DNA from: Lutraria lutraria
Taxonomy: Eukaryota; Mollusca; Bivalvia; Venerida; Mactridae
Direction of reading: 5' to 3'
DNA length: 64,000 nucleotides
Assembly (NCBI GenBank): GCA_964023205.1
Contig: OZ026841.1
Coordinates: 31,262,399 to 31,326,398 of the forward strand
Every line of letters starts with the position of its first letter. Within the stretch, counting starts at the first letter, position 1. Positions 47,916 to 61,100 of the stretch are shown one piece after another. A model generated the notes under the pieces. That model saw only the letters and a program-made list of their open reading frames with translations, had not been told where the DNA came from and did not search any database. The position numbers and the translations under genes were made by a program.

Positions 47916-48091
47916 ACAGTCAAACCTGTAAACAAAAGCCAACCTTAGGAAGACAATATGTGACCTTTATTGACAGGTGGCCTTTATTTGGAGGTAATCT
48001 TGCTCTAAATAATCAATGAGTTTTTTTTAAAGAATGGCTTTTATTCACAGTTTGGCCTTCATTTGGGGATGGTGGCTAACACAGGTTGGCA
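47916..48091 (+). mobile_element. CAAACCTGTG MITE family, copy
   Basis: Starts ACAGTCAAACCTGTAAAC, contains ACCTTTATTGACAGGTGGCC, GGAGGTnAT, TTTTATTCACAG and ATTTGGGGATGG, and ends TAACACAGGTTGGC. Same order as 49738-49901 but more diverged. It lies within 650 bp of the CDC23 stop, perhaps in its 3' untranslated region. Confidence 0.75.
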
Positions 48092-48725
48092 ACTAAAATA
48101 AATTTCATAACAATGCAAATGTTTATGCAAGAAGTATGAAGATTAATGCATCAAAAACAGACCAGAGCACAAAATCATGATGAATCTACTCAAACATCAA
48201 CTAACAAATACATAATATACATTGTATACATCAACAATCTGGGTTTAGTAACATGTTTTAATCTAGATGATAATATTCATTCTGTTCAGATTCCTGTCAG
48301 ACTCAGGTATAAATCAGTAGTAAAGTTTGCCAACATAACCTGATAAATCTTATTTGAAACATTCAGACAGATATATTTTAAATCTATCATTGTTTCTAAA
48401 AACTTCCAGACATTTTCAAGTGGCATTTTGAATTGAACACATTAAATCTTTTTTTCAACCCACACCAGTATGCTCTTCTGCAAACAACAGACGAACCACA
48501 ATCACATTCTCTCAGTTAACAACATTGGTTACAGTTACACCTTAAACATACCTATAATAATGTCTTATACAAAACTGTTTGAGAGTGGGTCAGTCAATGG
48601 ACAGATATACATACTGATGCAAATCAGGGCAAACGTCTTGTCAAAATACCAGTACATTATTTCTCGTCACTTAGGACTAAATGACAAATATTATTTGTGT
48701 AGACCGAAGCATCATTCGGAGAAAA

Positions 48726-51700
48726 TCAGGGAGTATTAAATCTAAGGTTCATGACAGGAGGGAAGCTCATTATCGGCGTGTTGTTATGTGACTGAAATGA
48801 ATCATTCTGAACGGAACCAAAGGTATCGTCCATTCTGACTTCCCGACGATTCGGTCTTTCTTGTCGTAACTGTTGTATATGTTTCAAGACAGCCTTTGCT
48901 TCCTCTCTAGTCTGGAAACAGATTCATATTTTTGTAACAATTTATATTTTGAATTGTGATAAGAGTGTCATACTGATAGAAAATATTTTTATAAAAAGTA
49001 AGACATGGAAAGTATCACATTTAAAAGCCAATGGTCAACACTTTAAAATACATGTAAATACTTTTGCATACAGGGGTAACCATAACCTGTTTTTTTTCCA
49101 ATGTGGTGAAATGTCACACCAACAGACAGGGTTATTCAGCAACTTCTCCAGCTTTAATGGTGGATGAAGACCTTATAGTGTACACCTGTGTAGAACAATC
49201 AACCCTCTGTAAGCTAGCTGAACAACCTCCTCACATGTGTAATTTGTCGGGTCTAAGGTGAGATTTAAACTCACAGCTGAGTGAATTAGTGATTACTAGT
49301 CAGAGACAAGGTTGGACACTGGTACCTGGTACCGGGAATCATTTAAATTTGAACAGGTCCATAACCATTTAATAAATTACTGGTTCCTTAATTGATACTT
49401 CAGGCGTTTCAAAAAGTTTTTCAATTTTCAACGAACCATTCCATTTCAGGTTGTGCATCAACAGTAAGACAGACTAGTTCTCTTTGAAATTGATCAACAC
49501 TTCATTAATTGGAAGCTATGAATGTAAAGCTAACATATTTTGTTATATTGATCCATGTCTATAAAACAGGAGAATACCTACCTCAGTATATTCAGAACAA
49601 ATCTGTGCTGCCTGGTAAGCTGCATCAAGATGTTCGTGTTTGACATAATAATTAGCAAGATATATATAAGCTTCACTCAATCCTTCATAACTGTAAGATT
49701 TACCAAGCTGAAATAATACAGAAACAGAAATTCAATATACAGTCAAACCTGTGAATATAGGTCACCTTTGACCTTTATTGACAAGTGGTCTTTATTTGAA
49801 GGTCATTTTGTTCAAGATAACCAATGATGATTTTAAAGAATGACCTTTATTCACAGGGTGACCTTTATTTGGAGGTGACCTCTAACACAAGTTTGATTGT
49901 ATTTAAATTATTCTCAGATTATGTCTATACTGTGTATAGGTCAGCATTGATCTTATGTAATACATTCTGTTTTACCCAACATTTTTTTATTTGATTCGGC
50001 TAATAGAGGACATTGGTCCTTCTTCCCTGCAAGTGGAAACTTGATGTTATATAAGGAAAGCAGGATTAAAAACAAGCATATCTAAAATTGAGGTCATCAT
50101 AATATTCTTAAACATAATCATATTTAACTACTGAAAGAAGGAACACTTACTGAGTGTTTGTTGTCTTTATTCTATCCTGAAGGTAACAAATATGGTCTTC
50201 ACAATTATGCAGGTAGAAAAAGTTGTACATCACCAATGATTACTGGTTTATAAAGAAAAGATAACTGATTTTATTCTATTAATGTTAATAGAGATGAATT
50301 CAAATATGTACTTACCCCTAATGCATTAGCTTCATTAACAAATTCATTATATGCACCAGCTGCCTGATCCTCCTCACCAAGTCTGGCATGTAATCTGTAA
50401 TGTATCAACATATACATGTATCAGTTCATTTATCTGTATATTTATAGACTCACTTTGATCACAGTTCCATCTGCATCACTTATAGGAAATTGTTTAAAAT
50501 ATCAATATCTCTCTAACCAAAGTTCAATTTACATAAACTGGTATAAATATAAACAGATCAAATAAGTGACCAAGCCATTTCAGACCAAGGCACTACTTAG
50601 TTCTTATGAAACAAGGCACAAACTCTGCCTTCCTCTTGGGAACAAGGCATAAACTACTCCTCCTTCTTGAACCAAAGCACTAACTCCTCCTCCTTTAAAA
50701 CTAAGCATAAACTCCTCCTTTGAAACAAGGCATTAACTCCTCCTCTCTCTTTGAAACAAGGCATAGACTCCTCTTTCCACTTGGGAACAAGGTATAAACT
50801 CCTCCTTTGAAACAAGACAAACTCCCCCAACTTAAGATTTTAATTTAAACTCCTCCCACTAAGGAGTATAGTGTTACTGAGGTCAGTCAGAACATATTTA
50901 CCATAATATCTATACTTACTTCGCTAGTTTTAATAACGCTGCTCCCTCTATGTCTCCAACTCTATGAGCTTTCCAGAAACATTTCTTCGCTTCTTGAAGT
51001 CTGTCCAACTTTTCATAAGCTTCTCCAAGCCCCATTATCATTCTTGAATCGTTTGGCCTTTAAAAGAAAAACATACAGTATAACATGTAGAATTAACAAG
51101 AGTATCAACAAAAACCCTTAAATTCTTTGATATTCTAAACAGCTTTATTTCTAATAATTTATTACTATGATAGAATATTGTAAAGTTGTTCATCTTAAAC
51201 ATTCAGAAAAGAGCAATCAGAAACTTAAGTATTATAGAAGTGATAATCATCATAGTCAATAATATTCTACTACAGTATTTTTATCATAAATTGGGTCATA
51301 CAAGTATACCAAAAGCAATCAGAAGTGCTGGGAATCATGCATTAAGAAGTTATACTTATACAGTACATATCAAGCAATGGATGGTTTCAACCAATCCTTT
51401 ATTATTTTGTCCATACTACACAATACAATAGTTTCTTTATAATCTGTTGTTTTTTATCACAGACTATACTTTTTCAATTAGTTTTCATTATTTTCTTTGC
51501 TAAAAACTATTTGTATTTCATACATGAAGATATAATTTCCAAGCATTTCCTCTGAATTTTACCTCCATCTTGGAACAAAGTGCGCCCTATACACAGTGAC
51601 TTACAGTAAATCAACAATGTTGTAGTTCTGTAAACTTACCTCAACCTTTGAGCACTCCTGTAATAATATAAGCTGTAGTATGGCATCTTTAAGATTTCAT

Positions 51701-54700
51701 ATGTTTGTCCTAAACCATACCAAGCCCTGTAGTCTCTTTTATTAACCTCTGAAAATAAAACAATTACAAAAATACAGCATTCATTACATCAGCATGACAT
51801 GTCATTAATAAAGCAACCTTTAAACTAACATATCATGTCAGTGGTACTTGCATTTCATGATTGATAAATCTCCAGTATAAATACATTCTTCACATTACAA
51901 ATAAGGGATGGCTCGATATTTAGGTGTAGCTTTACAATATGTTCACAAAAAATACCATGATTCTTAAGTTATAAAACAGAGCAAGGGAATCAGCCTTTGA
52001 AATGAGCTGTACACTACACATGTGTACATAACACACTCAGAAACAGCCTTTTGGACATTAGAGACTTGAGAATAATTGCAATACTAATTTTTCACCTCAG
52101 ACCCATGCCAGGTACTTGAAAGAAGTAAATCTCACCCTATAAAGTATGAGAACAAATTACTGACATACTTTGTTTCAGTCTACATGAACAATATAATAGT
52201 TGTGTCAGACTGTCAGCTTGAAGTCAAATTGAAAACAAATAAATAATGTGGATATTGGATAAGCTTATTTTTGAAATGATTAGTTGAATCAAAGATAAGA
52301 AAATTCTGAAAACTTTAAGCAGATAATAATTTTGTCCAATAAATGTTAGTTCTATATGGTTAAATGTTGATTACTATTTATACTCAAGGAACAGATCAAC
52401 TCTACACACACCTAAAGCTTGTCTATAAGCCTGTATGGCAGCATTGGTATTTTTCATCTCCATATATTCATGTCCCATTAAAGTCCATGCTGATAAGTAG
52501 AGTGGATTCAGTTTTATCGATCTCTGGAAATATAATACTGCTTTCTCATGCTGAGACCTCAAGGAGTAATAATTACCTAAAATACAACAAGAAGTGTAAG
52601 TGAAACATTGATGCCCCTAAAGGCCAACTGGATCGTTCGACCTTTGACCTACTGACCTCAAAATATATAGGGGTCATTGACATGTGATGACCAACCTCCC
52701 ATCTAAATCTGAGGAGCTTAGGCCTAATAGTTCTTTAGTTATTGCCCAGACAAGGACCGATGGATGGACAGATGGCCATTAAAATGCAAATATAAACTGT
52801 AACATTGAGCTTTTCAAAACAGGGTAACTTACATTTGTAGTCTTATAGGGAGTGGTACATAATTATATACTAAAATATTAATCTTGTTATATTAGTAGTA
52901 TCACAATACAAAAGTTTTACAGAGTTTTTCTTCTCTTGTATATTTGAGAACTTTCTTTGTCATTGAAAAATAAACCCTGATTCAAATATAAAGGAGTTAA
53001 GGATAACTCCTAACTAACAGGTCCTGTGGCAGTCAGAAATACAATCTCCAGAAAATAAATTAAAACAATGAAATAATTTACATTAATACTTCAACATGCT
53101 AAAGTCATAATTTGTTGTACAGAGTTCATCATGTATACATGTGAGTATGGAGCATTATGAGAAAAGACACCTGTATTTTTAAAACAAACCCCAAAGAAAC
53201 ACAGTCAGTATAATAATCTATAGACAGAAGCTCTAAAACAAACACCAGATCTTACCAATTACGCAACAGGTTTCCACCCTGTATTTATCAATATCACAAC
53301 ATTTATGTGCCAGATGAGCGAGGTCATGCCTCATCTCTTTCACATACAACAAGTTACTAAGTATATCCATGTCTTCAAGTCTGTATGGATCTAATTTCTT
53401 TAACTCAGTAAATGAATTCAAGGCTGCATCAACATCTGTGAAATTAAATTATTGCATTAAAACATGGTCATTATGTATATCTCACAAAAATTAATCTGAG
53501 ACAGTTTCCAATATTTTTCAAAGAAAAGTTCTCAGTAAATATTACTCTGATAATTCATCACATTTCAATATCTGGTTTTGTGACTATCAATAATCTGAAA
53601 TGGATGTACATGTATCTTAAAAAATAAATAAAAAAAATAATTTTTTTTTAGATAACCATTTTTTGGGATGGAAATATTTTTTTTTTACAAAATAATAGTT
53701 GAATTGAACATAAGAATTGAACTGTCTGAAAAAAATCTAATACTGTTCTAATTAGACAAGTATACATATAATTATACTAGGATAAAATCCAATAATCAAT
53801 CACATAATACAGAAAGTAAAATACCTCTCATATTATGGTAAGCCACAGCTATACGAGCTACAATGTATGTACTTTTATGAAAACCATTTTCCTCCATATC
53901 TTGATAAATCTTTAAAGCTTCTTCATTCAGCTGAAGTTCTAAGTATACCAGAGAAATGAAGAACTGTTTTATCCAACAATTTGGGAGTCTCAATGATAAC
54001 AACTGTAAATATAAAAAGAAAAAAATATGCTAGATTTACATAACTGGTATGAGAAGTGTTTATGTTACAGCTGGCATTACATAAAAAGCAATCATCAAGT
54101 GATTGAATTTCAATAAAAAATATTTCTTCAATCTCAAAGGCTGTTAAAACAAAGAGTCACACCCATATTTGTATTAAACAATTTTTGCTTTAGTAAGCTA
54201 AGCAATATTTATCATAGATGTACTTCCTCCAAAATAATTTCATGAGAATCAATTACCAATCAGATTATTTTTTATTACACCTCTATTCTATTATTCCTAT
54301 ACTGTATGTCAGGTAATGTAAACAAATCACTTGATGTGATTGATTGTTCTGTCAACATTTGCTACTTAAATCATTACCATTTCTCTGTCAGTTATCAGTG
54401 GGACAAGCTCCTGCCATGTGCCCCAATGTAAAGGCTCTTTCTCAATAGCTTCAAGTAAAATTTCTAAAGCATCTTTCAAAAGATCCAGTTTCTTAAGAAC
54501 AACTCCATACCTACAATGTGTAAAACATACATCAGCCCAGGATATCAAACTGGAGGTTTATGCAGAACAGATACAATAACTCAGAGATCACCACAATAAA
54601 AACAAAACGTTTATCTTATGTCATTAGTACAAGTGAAAACAAAAGTTTGATTAACTAGAGTTTTAAGTTTGTGTTGTCCAGTAATATGATTTATTGTACT

Positions 54701-57700
54701 GATTATTTTACCGGTACCATAAAAACGACTCCAAGAAAAAACTAAACTTTTAAAGCATCACAATTTCCTCAAAATACTATCTTCTCTAAAATCTCTCTCA
54801 AATGTAGTTAGTTTAAAATGTATTACTTTATAATAATATGTTGGACTGTATGCTACCTACTTCTTGCTGTACATCAAAGAAAAGCTAGTCCATTCTAAAT
54901 GTTTCTATACAAAAGATGAAAGTTACATATAACTGAGTCAGTCAAATACTTACAAATATAATGAGTATCCATCCAGTTCTTTGTTGGCATATTTTTTACT
55001 CAGTTCAATTCTTAATGTTTTCAGATGTTCATTTTCCAAGTGATCAGGGGGTCCTGTCAAATACATTATTAAATAATTAAACTACTGTCTTATAAGACCT
55101 TATCACAGTTTTTGAAAAATGAAATGCTTATTAACCAGGTAGCCAAGATAACTCAGAAACCAGTTTGAGATTTAAACAGTGGAAAAAAAATTCATGTAAA
55201 ACTAGTCCCAAACTATTATCTCACTATGGTAAAAACAGATGTTTGCTAGCACAGCCATATCATTACAGACATTGAATATTTTAACCTTGCATCAGGTAAG
55301 TACAAAAATGTAGTTTATTTAATGACAATAAAAGGTTGATAAAACTACCAATAGAATCTGATGCTTTGTCCAATTTTCTTTTTTCATCAGCCAGATATCG
55401 AGAATACATGTACAAAAAGTAACATTTAGGACTGACACAGTCTTTCAGGAAGAATGCAGCTCTGTCATATTCCTTGAGGTCAAAGTATGAAGTTGCAAGA
55501 CTAAACTGATCATATTCCATAAGAAATCTCTGAAATTTTCATAAAGAGCCAATACAGTAAATGATCATTTTCAGAATATGAACAGGATATTATAATTATA
55601 GAATTAGATTTAAACAATCATTATCAAAGACAAAAAAAAACACACCACAACTGGTCATTTTCTGATTAAAATATTTCCTGCCTTGAGTTCAAATTTGACA
55701 CTGACATTACAATGTGGAATCTTTTGAAAGTATGTAATACGGGGAAGTCAAAGACCGGGGCCCGCGAAGCGGGTCCCGGGCTTTGGCCTTGTCCGGCTAT
55801 AGACAATGCGTACGTTAGAAAAGGTTCAATGTGAATTAAACAATTTCAAATGTGATTACCTATCGCCGAAAATCTCATTTCCAAATCATGGGGGCCGCCA
55901 TTTTGTTTGTAACAACTAATACGGGGAAGTCAAAGACCGGGGCCCGCGAAGCGGGTCCCGGGCTTTGGCCTTGCCCGGCTATAGACAATGCGTACGTGAG
56001 AAAAGGTTCAATGTGAATTAAAACAATTTCAAATGTATTACCTATCGCCGAAAATCTCATTTCTAAATCATTGAATGGAGACCGCCATTTTGGCCACCAT
56101 TTTGTTTTTAACAACTAAATTCTCGTTCTCGTGTTGGAATATTTTTTTACATCGTAATATAATTACTCTCTTATATTTATGTTTTCCTATCTGTTTACAA
56201 GAAATAGAAAGCAAACTATTCGAAGTTTTTTAAAAAAGAAGCTTTATCTTAAAAATACAAACGCTTTGGTTAACTTTGTGAAAAGCGTCTGCATAAAGTG
56301 TGCGCATAAACGCTTGACAGGAAGTAGAATGACGTCACTTTTTGTTTACGCAAGGTGCTCGACCAATCTCTACCTAGAGTTGTCGTTCCTTTCCAATATA
56401 CTCGACTTCCCCGTTCCATAGGCTTAGCCTATTTTCATATTAAAACTACCTGAGAGCACACAAATGCTAATTTTAGCCGATAACTATAACTTGGTGCATT
56501 TAAAACATTGACTTATGGACAGAAAAACAAGTATTACCTCATCTTCCTCAGTTTGAAGTACAGTTTGCAGCTGCTGTTTATCTGTATGCTTGCTCAAAGC
56601 CAAAGATAATTCAGCGCACCTAGTAATAGAAAATTGAATAAACATTAGTACATGTTAAACTTTGAAGTCAACAAGAATTGACGTAGCATTGGATATTCTG
56701 TAAACTGAATAATTATGTTCTGTTCGTAGGTCTGTTATGGAAATGTTTAAGTGGGGTAAAGTATCCACAGGAAATACTATCAGAATAGGAAGTAGTCATG
56801 AAAGTTAATTGATTGAAAAAAGTATGTGAGTATGCTATTCAATAGCCCTGCATCAACAATGGATAAAGAAAAGTTGATAATACCTTACTGTCCTTACATA
56901 CATACATGGATTCGCAGCTTCTGTTTTTAGTAACTTACAGTTAGAAGTAATCAAATCTCGCTGAAGTGACGTGAATCAACGGGATTTCATGCTCATGTTT
57001 ACAACAGCGAAAATTTATGTGATGATAAGAATGTTTAGAACAGCAAGAATATCCGTGATTGTCTGGACCATTTAGTCCCGGAGACGAAGGATAATACTAA
57101 ATGTCCACCAGGTTGGTATAAGAAATGCGCTACTGATGCCTTTATTCAATGCATATGCTTACAGGTGTCGATTTTCAGTGTATCTTTATGAAGATTGTTG
57201 CATGATCCTAACCAATTACCCGTGCCAATTGCTGGAGTTTTCTAGTATATTTAAGTTCGCAAACAGCTGTTGAAAACCGTTGTGTATCGCAACGGATTGT
57301 GGGATCATCTTTTGATATCGTATGAGCTATTTTTAGGGGCAGTTGCGAATCTAACTTGCTTGATAATAGTTAATACCCAACACTGGGTTCTCAATAAGTT
57401 TGTGGCCAACAGGCTTAAAAGCTAGACTAATAGGCCTGCTAGGAGGGGTCTGGGCATTTTCTAGCAATATTTTATAAACTTTTGAGATTCCTAACCGGCC
57501 CAAACACATTTCTAAGCGGCTAAACTGGCCTGCAGCATGCTGTTATTGAGAACCCTGCGGCAACATATCATACATACTTTTTCCATTACATCAATGAAAT
57601 GCGAGCCTAACATCTAATTGTAATGTATTTCATTTTAATACAATGATAGTAATTGTTAGCACAACCTTAGATAAGTTAGAATCAATCTCAGACCCTAGAA

Positions 57701-58053
57701 CTGCACAAACATACACTTATTGATTTTTAGTGAAACACAGTCTTCTAATTTACATTAAATCAGTATGACTCGAACTACAAAAAATCATGAAAATGTTATT
57801 TAAATATGTAAATTGCATGAAGTAACATATAATTATTTTTAAAAAATCTATCCGAAATACAAACCAGACGAGTACTATGTCTTTTAAAGATAAAACCAAT
57901 GTGTCAAGCAAATAATTAACAACTAATATAATTGAACATGTCTTGAAAATACCATTTTGCACTGTGAATCAAACGCCGGGAAGCAAATTCTCTGTTCGCT
58001 TTTACTAAATCGCTCTTGATTCGAGACAAATTCCAAGTTTTAACGTCGGCCAT
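48726..58053 (-). CDS. CDC23: CDC23 / APC8, anaphase-promoting complex TPR subunit
   Basis: Thirteen exons in transcript order: 57953-58053, 56538-56619, 55349-55529, 54954-55053, 54378-54510, 53825-54002, 53256-53435, 52412-52576, 51640-51748, 50920-51057, 50316-50394, 49582-49707, 48726-48911. All phases agree, giving 585 residues (human about 597). MADVKTW starts the N-terminal APC8 domain; [14 protein letters not shown] (about 79-92) and [18 protein letters not shown] (about 153-171) are characteristic. The TPR superhelix runs from about 200 to 520 ([68 protein letters not shown]). The Ser/Asn-rich tail ends LRFNTP. APC8 is a scaffold of the nuclear APC/C ubiquitin ligase driving mitotic exit. 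Intron 2 holds the element at 55739-56414; intron 12 holds a MITE. Head-to-head with WDR54. Confidence 0.96.
49738..49901. mobile_element. CAAACCTGTG MITE, best copy
   Basis: The left end TACAGTCAAACCTGTG and the reverse complement of the right end TACAATCAAACTTGTG are terminal inverted repeats. The inside holds AGGTCACC and GACCTTTATT in opposed pairs, so the 164 bp folds back on itself. In CDC23 intron 11/12 (between exons ending 49707 and starting 50316). Other copies: 47916-48091 and 25889-26050. Confidence 0.85.
55739..56414. mobile_element. MITE with ACGGGGAAGTC ends and internal 182-bp duplication
   Basis: The left end ACGGGGAAGTCAAAG and right end CTCGACTTCCCCGT form a short inverted repeat. 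The left part (55739-55920) is duplicated in tandem from 55921 to about 56118, each copy holding the GC-rich palindrome CCGGGGCCCGCGAAGCGGG then TCCCGGG. The right part contains a 64-bp block (56301-56364) that recurs inverted at 60366-60429. Inside CDC23 intron 2. No transposase. Confidence 0.75.
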
Positions 58054-58185
58054 TTTCCCGGTCTGTTGTAATTGTTAAAACGTGTAGATAAAACGCATAC
58101 ACCGACAACTTGAAAGCGTTCTCGGCAACCAAGACTTCCGGATTTTTCCACACATCTGTAGATTAGGAATTGTTAGAAAAACATC
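58054..58185. promoter_or_regulatory. Putative bidirectional promoter, CDC23 / WDR54
   Basis: Only 132 bp separate the two start codons, so both 5' untranslated regions and promoters must lie here or overlap the genes. ACTTCCGG at 58134-58141 is a consensus ETS/GABP site, typical of TATA-less bidirectional promoters. GGCAAC at about 58124-58129 is an RFX half-site. No TATA box in either direction. Confidence 0.75.
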
Positions 58186-61100
58186 ATGTACACCAAATCT
58201 AAGCCGTTAGCTTTAAAGAGCAGTTCATCTTTAATCTGCAACAACCTTACTGTTCTAAACAATGCGTCGAAAGGTTCTCTAAATTACGCAGTTATTCATA
58301 AATATTTGATAAACATGGTTTGTTCTTCCACAGATGGCTCACAAGTGACTCATAAACAAGTCATATTTAAAGAACCTTCAGCAACTCAACAAGGGACATC
58401 AATGATAATGCAGGTAATCCTTGACATTGAGTTAGGATTTTAGTTAACATGTATTATTGTACAAAAAATATGTTTTCTATCAAATGTTCATTGTCAATAT
58501 ATCATTGTTTGACGGGTTTTCGATACCTTAAGCATTCCAAAACGCCTTATATGCAACAAATACAAATAAATGCGTAACCTGCTTTTATTTCTTAAAAATC
58601 AATTTATTGCTCGTAATTTCAATGCACTTATGGTCAATTTGTTCACAAAATAACGAACAACAGACCTATAAACAAACATTGTGATCAGTGACCACATTTA
58701 CGCAAAATTGACCCATTTTCGATACCTTCAAAATTGAAGAGTTTTCAAGACAGAGACGGTCCAAAAGTACCAGGTATAACGCGGAATTATGAGAAAACCT
58801 TGTTTGGTGAATGTGATCATACCCACGCTGCTTAATCCCATTATAATGATAGTTTACGATGCGTAAGTATGCTAGAAAAAATGGCGGCAACCTCTGGCTT
58901 CAAGTCTGTGTAATTTATCTTAATTTTGGTTTGATCTCCGATGCAATGATTAATTGATATCACAGACGTAGCTCACTTCATTTGATAAGTTGTAAAGTCT
59001 TGCTCTACTTACATTTTGGGATTTTTATTGAAAATGTAAGATGTATCCTGGCTTCTTATGTTTTCGACGGTGCAAGCATATTTTGCCCGGTAAATAAACG
59101 GACGTTTATTGCATGCACAATTTGACATGGAAGTTATTACTAACATTTAGATTTCTACATAGAATACCGATTTCAAAGCAAAACGATAGAGTATTGACCT
59201 TTCAGAGCCGTTTAATGAAGGCAGCCATTTTTGTTTTCCAACTCAATGACGTTACATGTTTTCGACGGTTTTCATTGGTCGATATAAATAGCGATACGGG
59301 GTGGTTAAAAAGTCAATAAACACATTTTTTCTCTAAAGCGAAGTTCAGTCAGAGAGTTCAAAGAATATTGGAAATTAAAACGCTGTTTTTTTTAATAGAA
59401 ACTATGATGCACTTTTCACAACTTTTCGGTATTTCTTTCCATAAAAAACTCCACAAACTATTGTTTAACTTTGGTTTACTGTTCATTATTACCCTTTCTA
59501 CTGATAAATCTTGCTTTATCACTGTTTTACAAGTATGTATTTTTCAAGTCATCGGCAAAATATGACCTGTCCTTTCTCGTTACTTGGGACTTGGCCTGAA
59601 TTATTACTGGATACTTAGAGAATTAGCATAGTGAGGAAACACAATTTTGTGGTCTGACACCGTAAGAAAGTATAAGTGGGAGAAAAACTTTTGAGAACAC
59701 CTTTGTACAAAAATTTGTACAGACCACGTGACTACCGGAAAAAATTATGTCTGCTGCATACATACACGTATTTGTTTGGAGATTTTTAGATGAAAAACAA
59801 TTTTTCTTGGGTATTTTGTCGACACAAATTTTGGGAATAGCAATTCACCATGAAATATCAGTAAGTGACTTTGATATTGCTATATTAACAGTTGAAATTC
59901 CATTTTTTAACCGCCTGATATGTGCGGCAACTAGCATCATTTGTTTACATTCAGAGGGGGCGGGACTTCAAAAAATCTCGCGTGATCATGACGCAATCTT
60001 GAGAAAATGAAAACCGTCGAAAACATAAGAACGTCGAAATCATAAGACGGCACGATACTAATAATCTATTCTAAGAAATTTTAGCGAAAAATAGATAAGA
60101 CATGAACACTTTTCAAACACCCTGTAGTGGACAGGAAATACGACTGTTGCATGATGGTCGTGTGATCTAGTGACGAGCCAAATTCCCTGGCTAGGCCAAT
60201 TTTTTTCTCAGTTTTTCTTATTTTCATTTTTAACGACATTGTTGTTAAAGTGATAAAATGGCGTAGTAAATAGAGCGGTTATTTGCTCTGTGTTCCAAAT
60301 TGACTATTTACTTACTTGACAACGATATATTTTGAAATTATATTGTGCGGATCGTAAAATATCAAGGTCGAGCACATTGCGTAAACAAAAAGTGACGTCA
60401 TTCTACTTCCTGTCAAGCGTTTATGCGCAGAAAACAGAAAGTATCGAAAACATGTACGTATCGAATACATGTCAACCGACGATAAGTGTAGCGGTGTGGT
60501 ATATTGTATTATAAATTGGCAGGGATATTCATTCACCAGGCGGATTAACTCAGTTGGTAGAGCATCTTACTCTCAAGCAGGAGGTCGCGGGTTCGAGCCC
60601 CTCATCGGGTATATTATTTTCCTCCTATTACATTTGGTGCCGTGAGTGTGTGCATGGCCAGCCTTGGAATCCTAGAGCTAGGATGAAGCATATGGCTTGG
60701 TTAGTTTAAAGAGCCTATGGTTGTCGCGATTAATTTACTATGAATAAAAAGGAAGGAGGAATGTAGCGGTGTGGTATATTGTATTATTAATTGGCAGGGA
60801 TATTCACCAGCCCGATTAACTCAGTTGGTAGAGCATCTGACTTGCAAGCAGGAGGTTGCAGGTTCGCGCCCCGCATCGGGTACATTATTTCCTCCTATCA
60901 CATAAGTGATAGATTCAGCAATTTCAAGTTTGTCACAATGATCGATACTGGTGATTATTATACTCTTGGGAAATTTGTTGATTGTTAACAATGTGATAGG
61001 AAGAGGAAAATAATGTACCTGAAGGCGATGCAGGCTTGAACCCATGACCTCCTGCTTGCCAGTCAGTAGTTCTTGGTCCCATAACTAAATTGGTCTTTTT

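Noticed and set aside
51186..51431. Frame with [12 protein letters not shown], like a LINE reverse-transcriptase tail
   Set aside because: The motif is suggestive of a LINE fragment, but only about 12 residues match and no 3' end is seen; too short to call in CDC23 intron 9.
56179..56421. 80-codon frame with [16 protein letters not shown], repeated at 60312-60536 minus
   Set aside because: The shared peptide comes from a duplicated 64-bp DNA block; the rest of the frames do not match, so not called as coding.
60539..60611. First tRNA-like segment (anticodon CTC) as a functional tRNA
   Set aside because: Acceptor and T stems have several mismatches; treated as a repeat-embedded tRNA relic.
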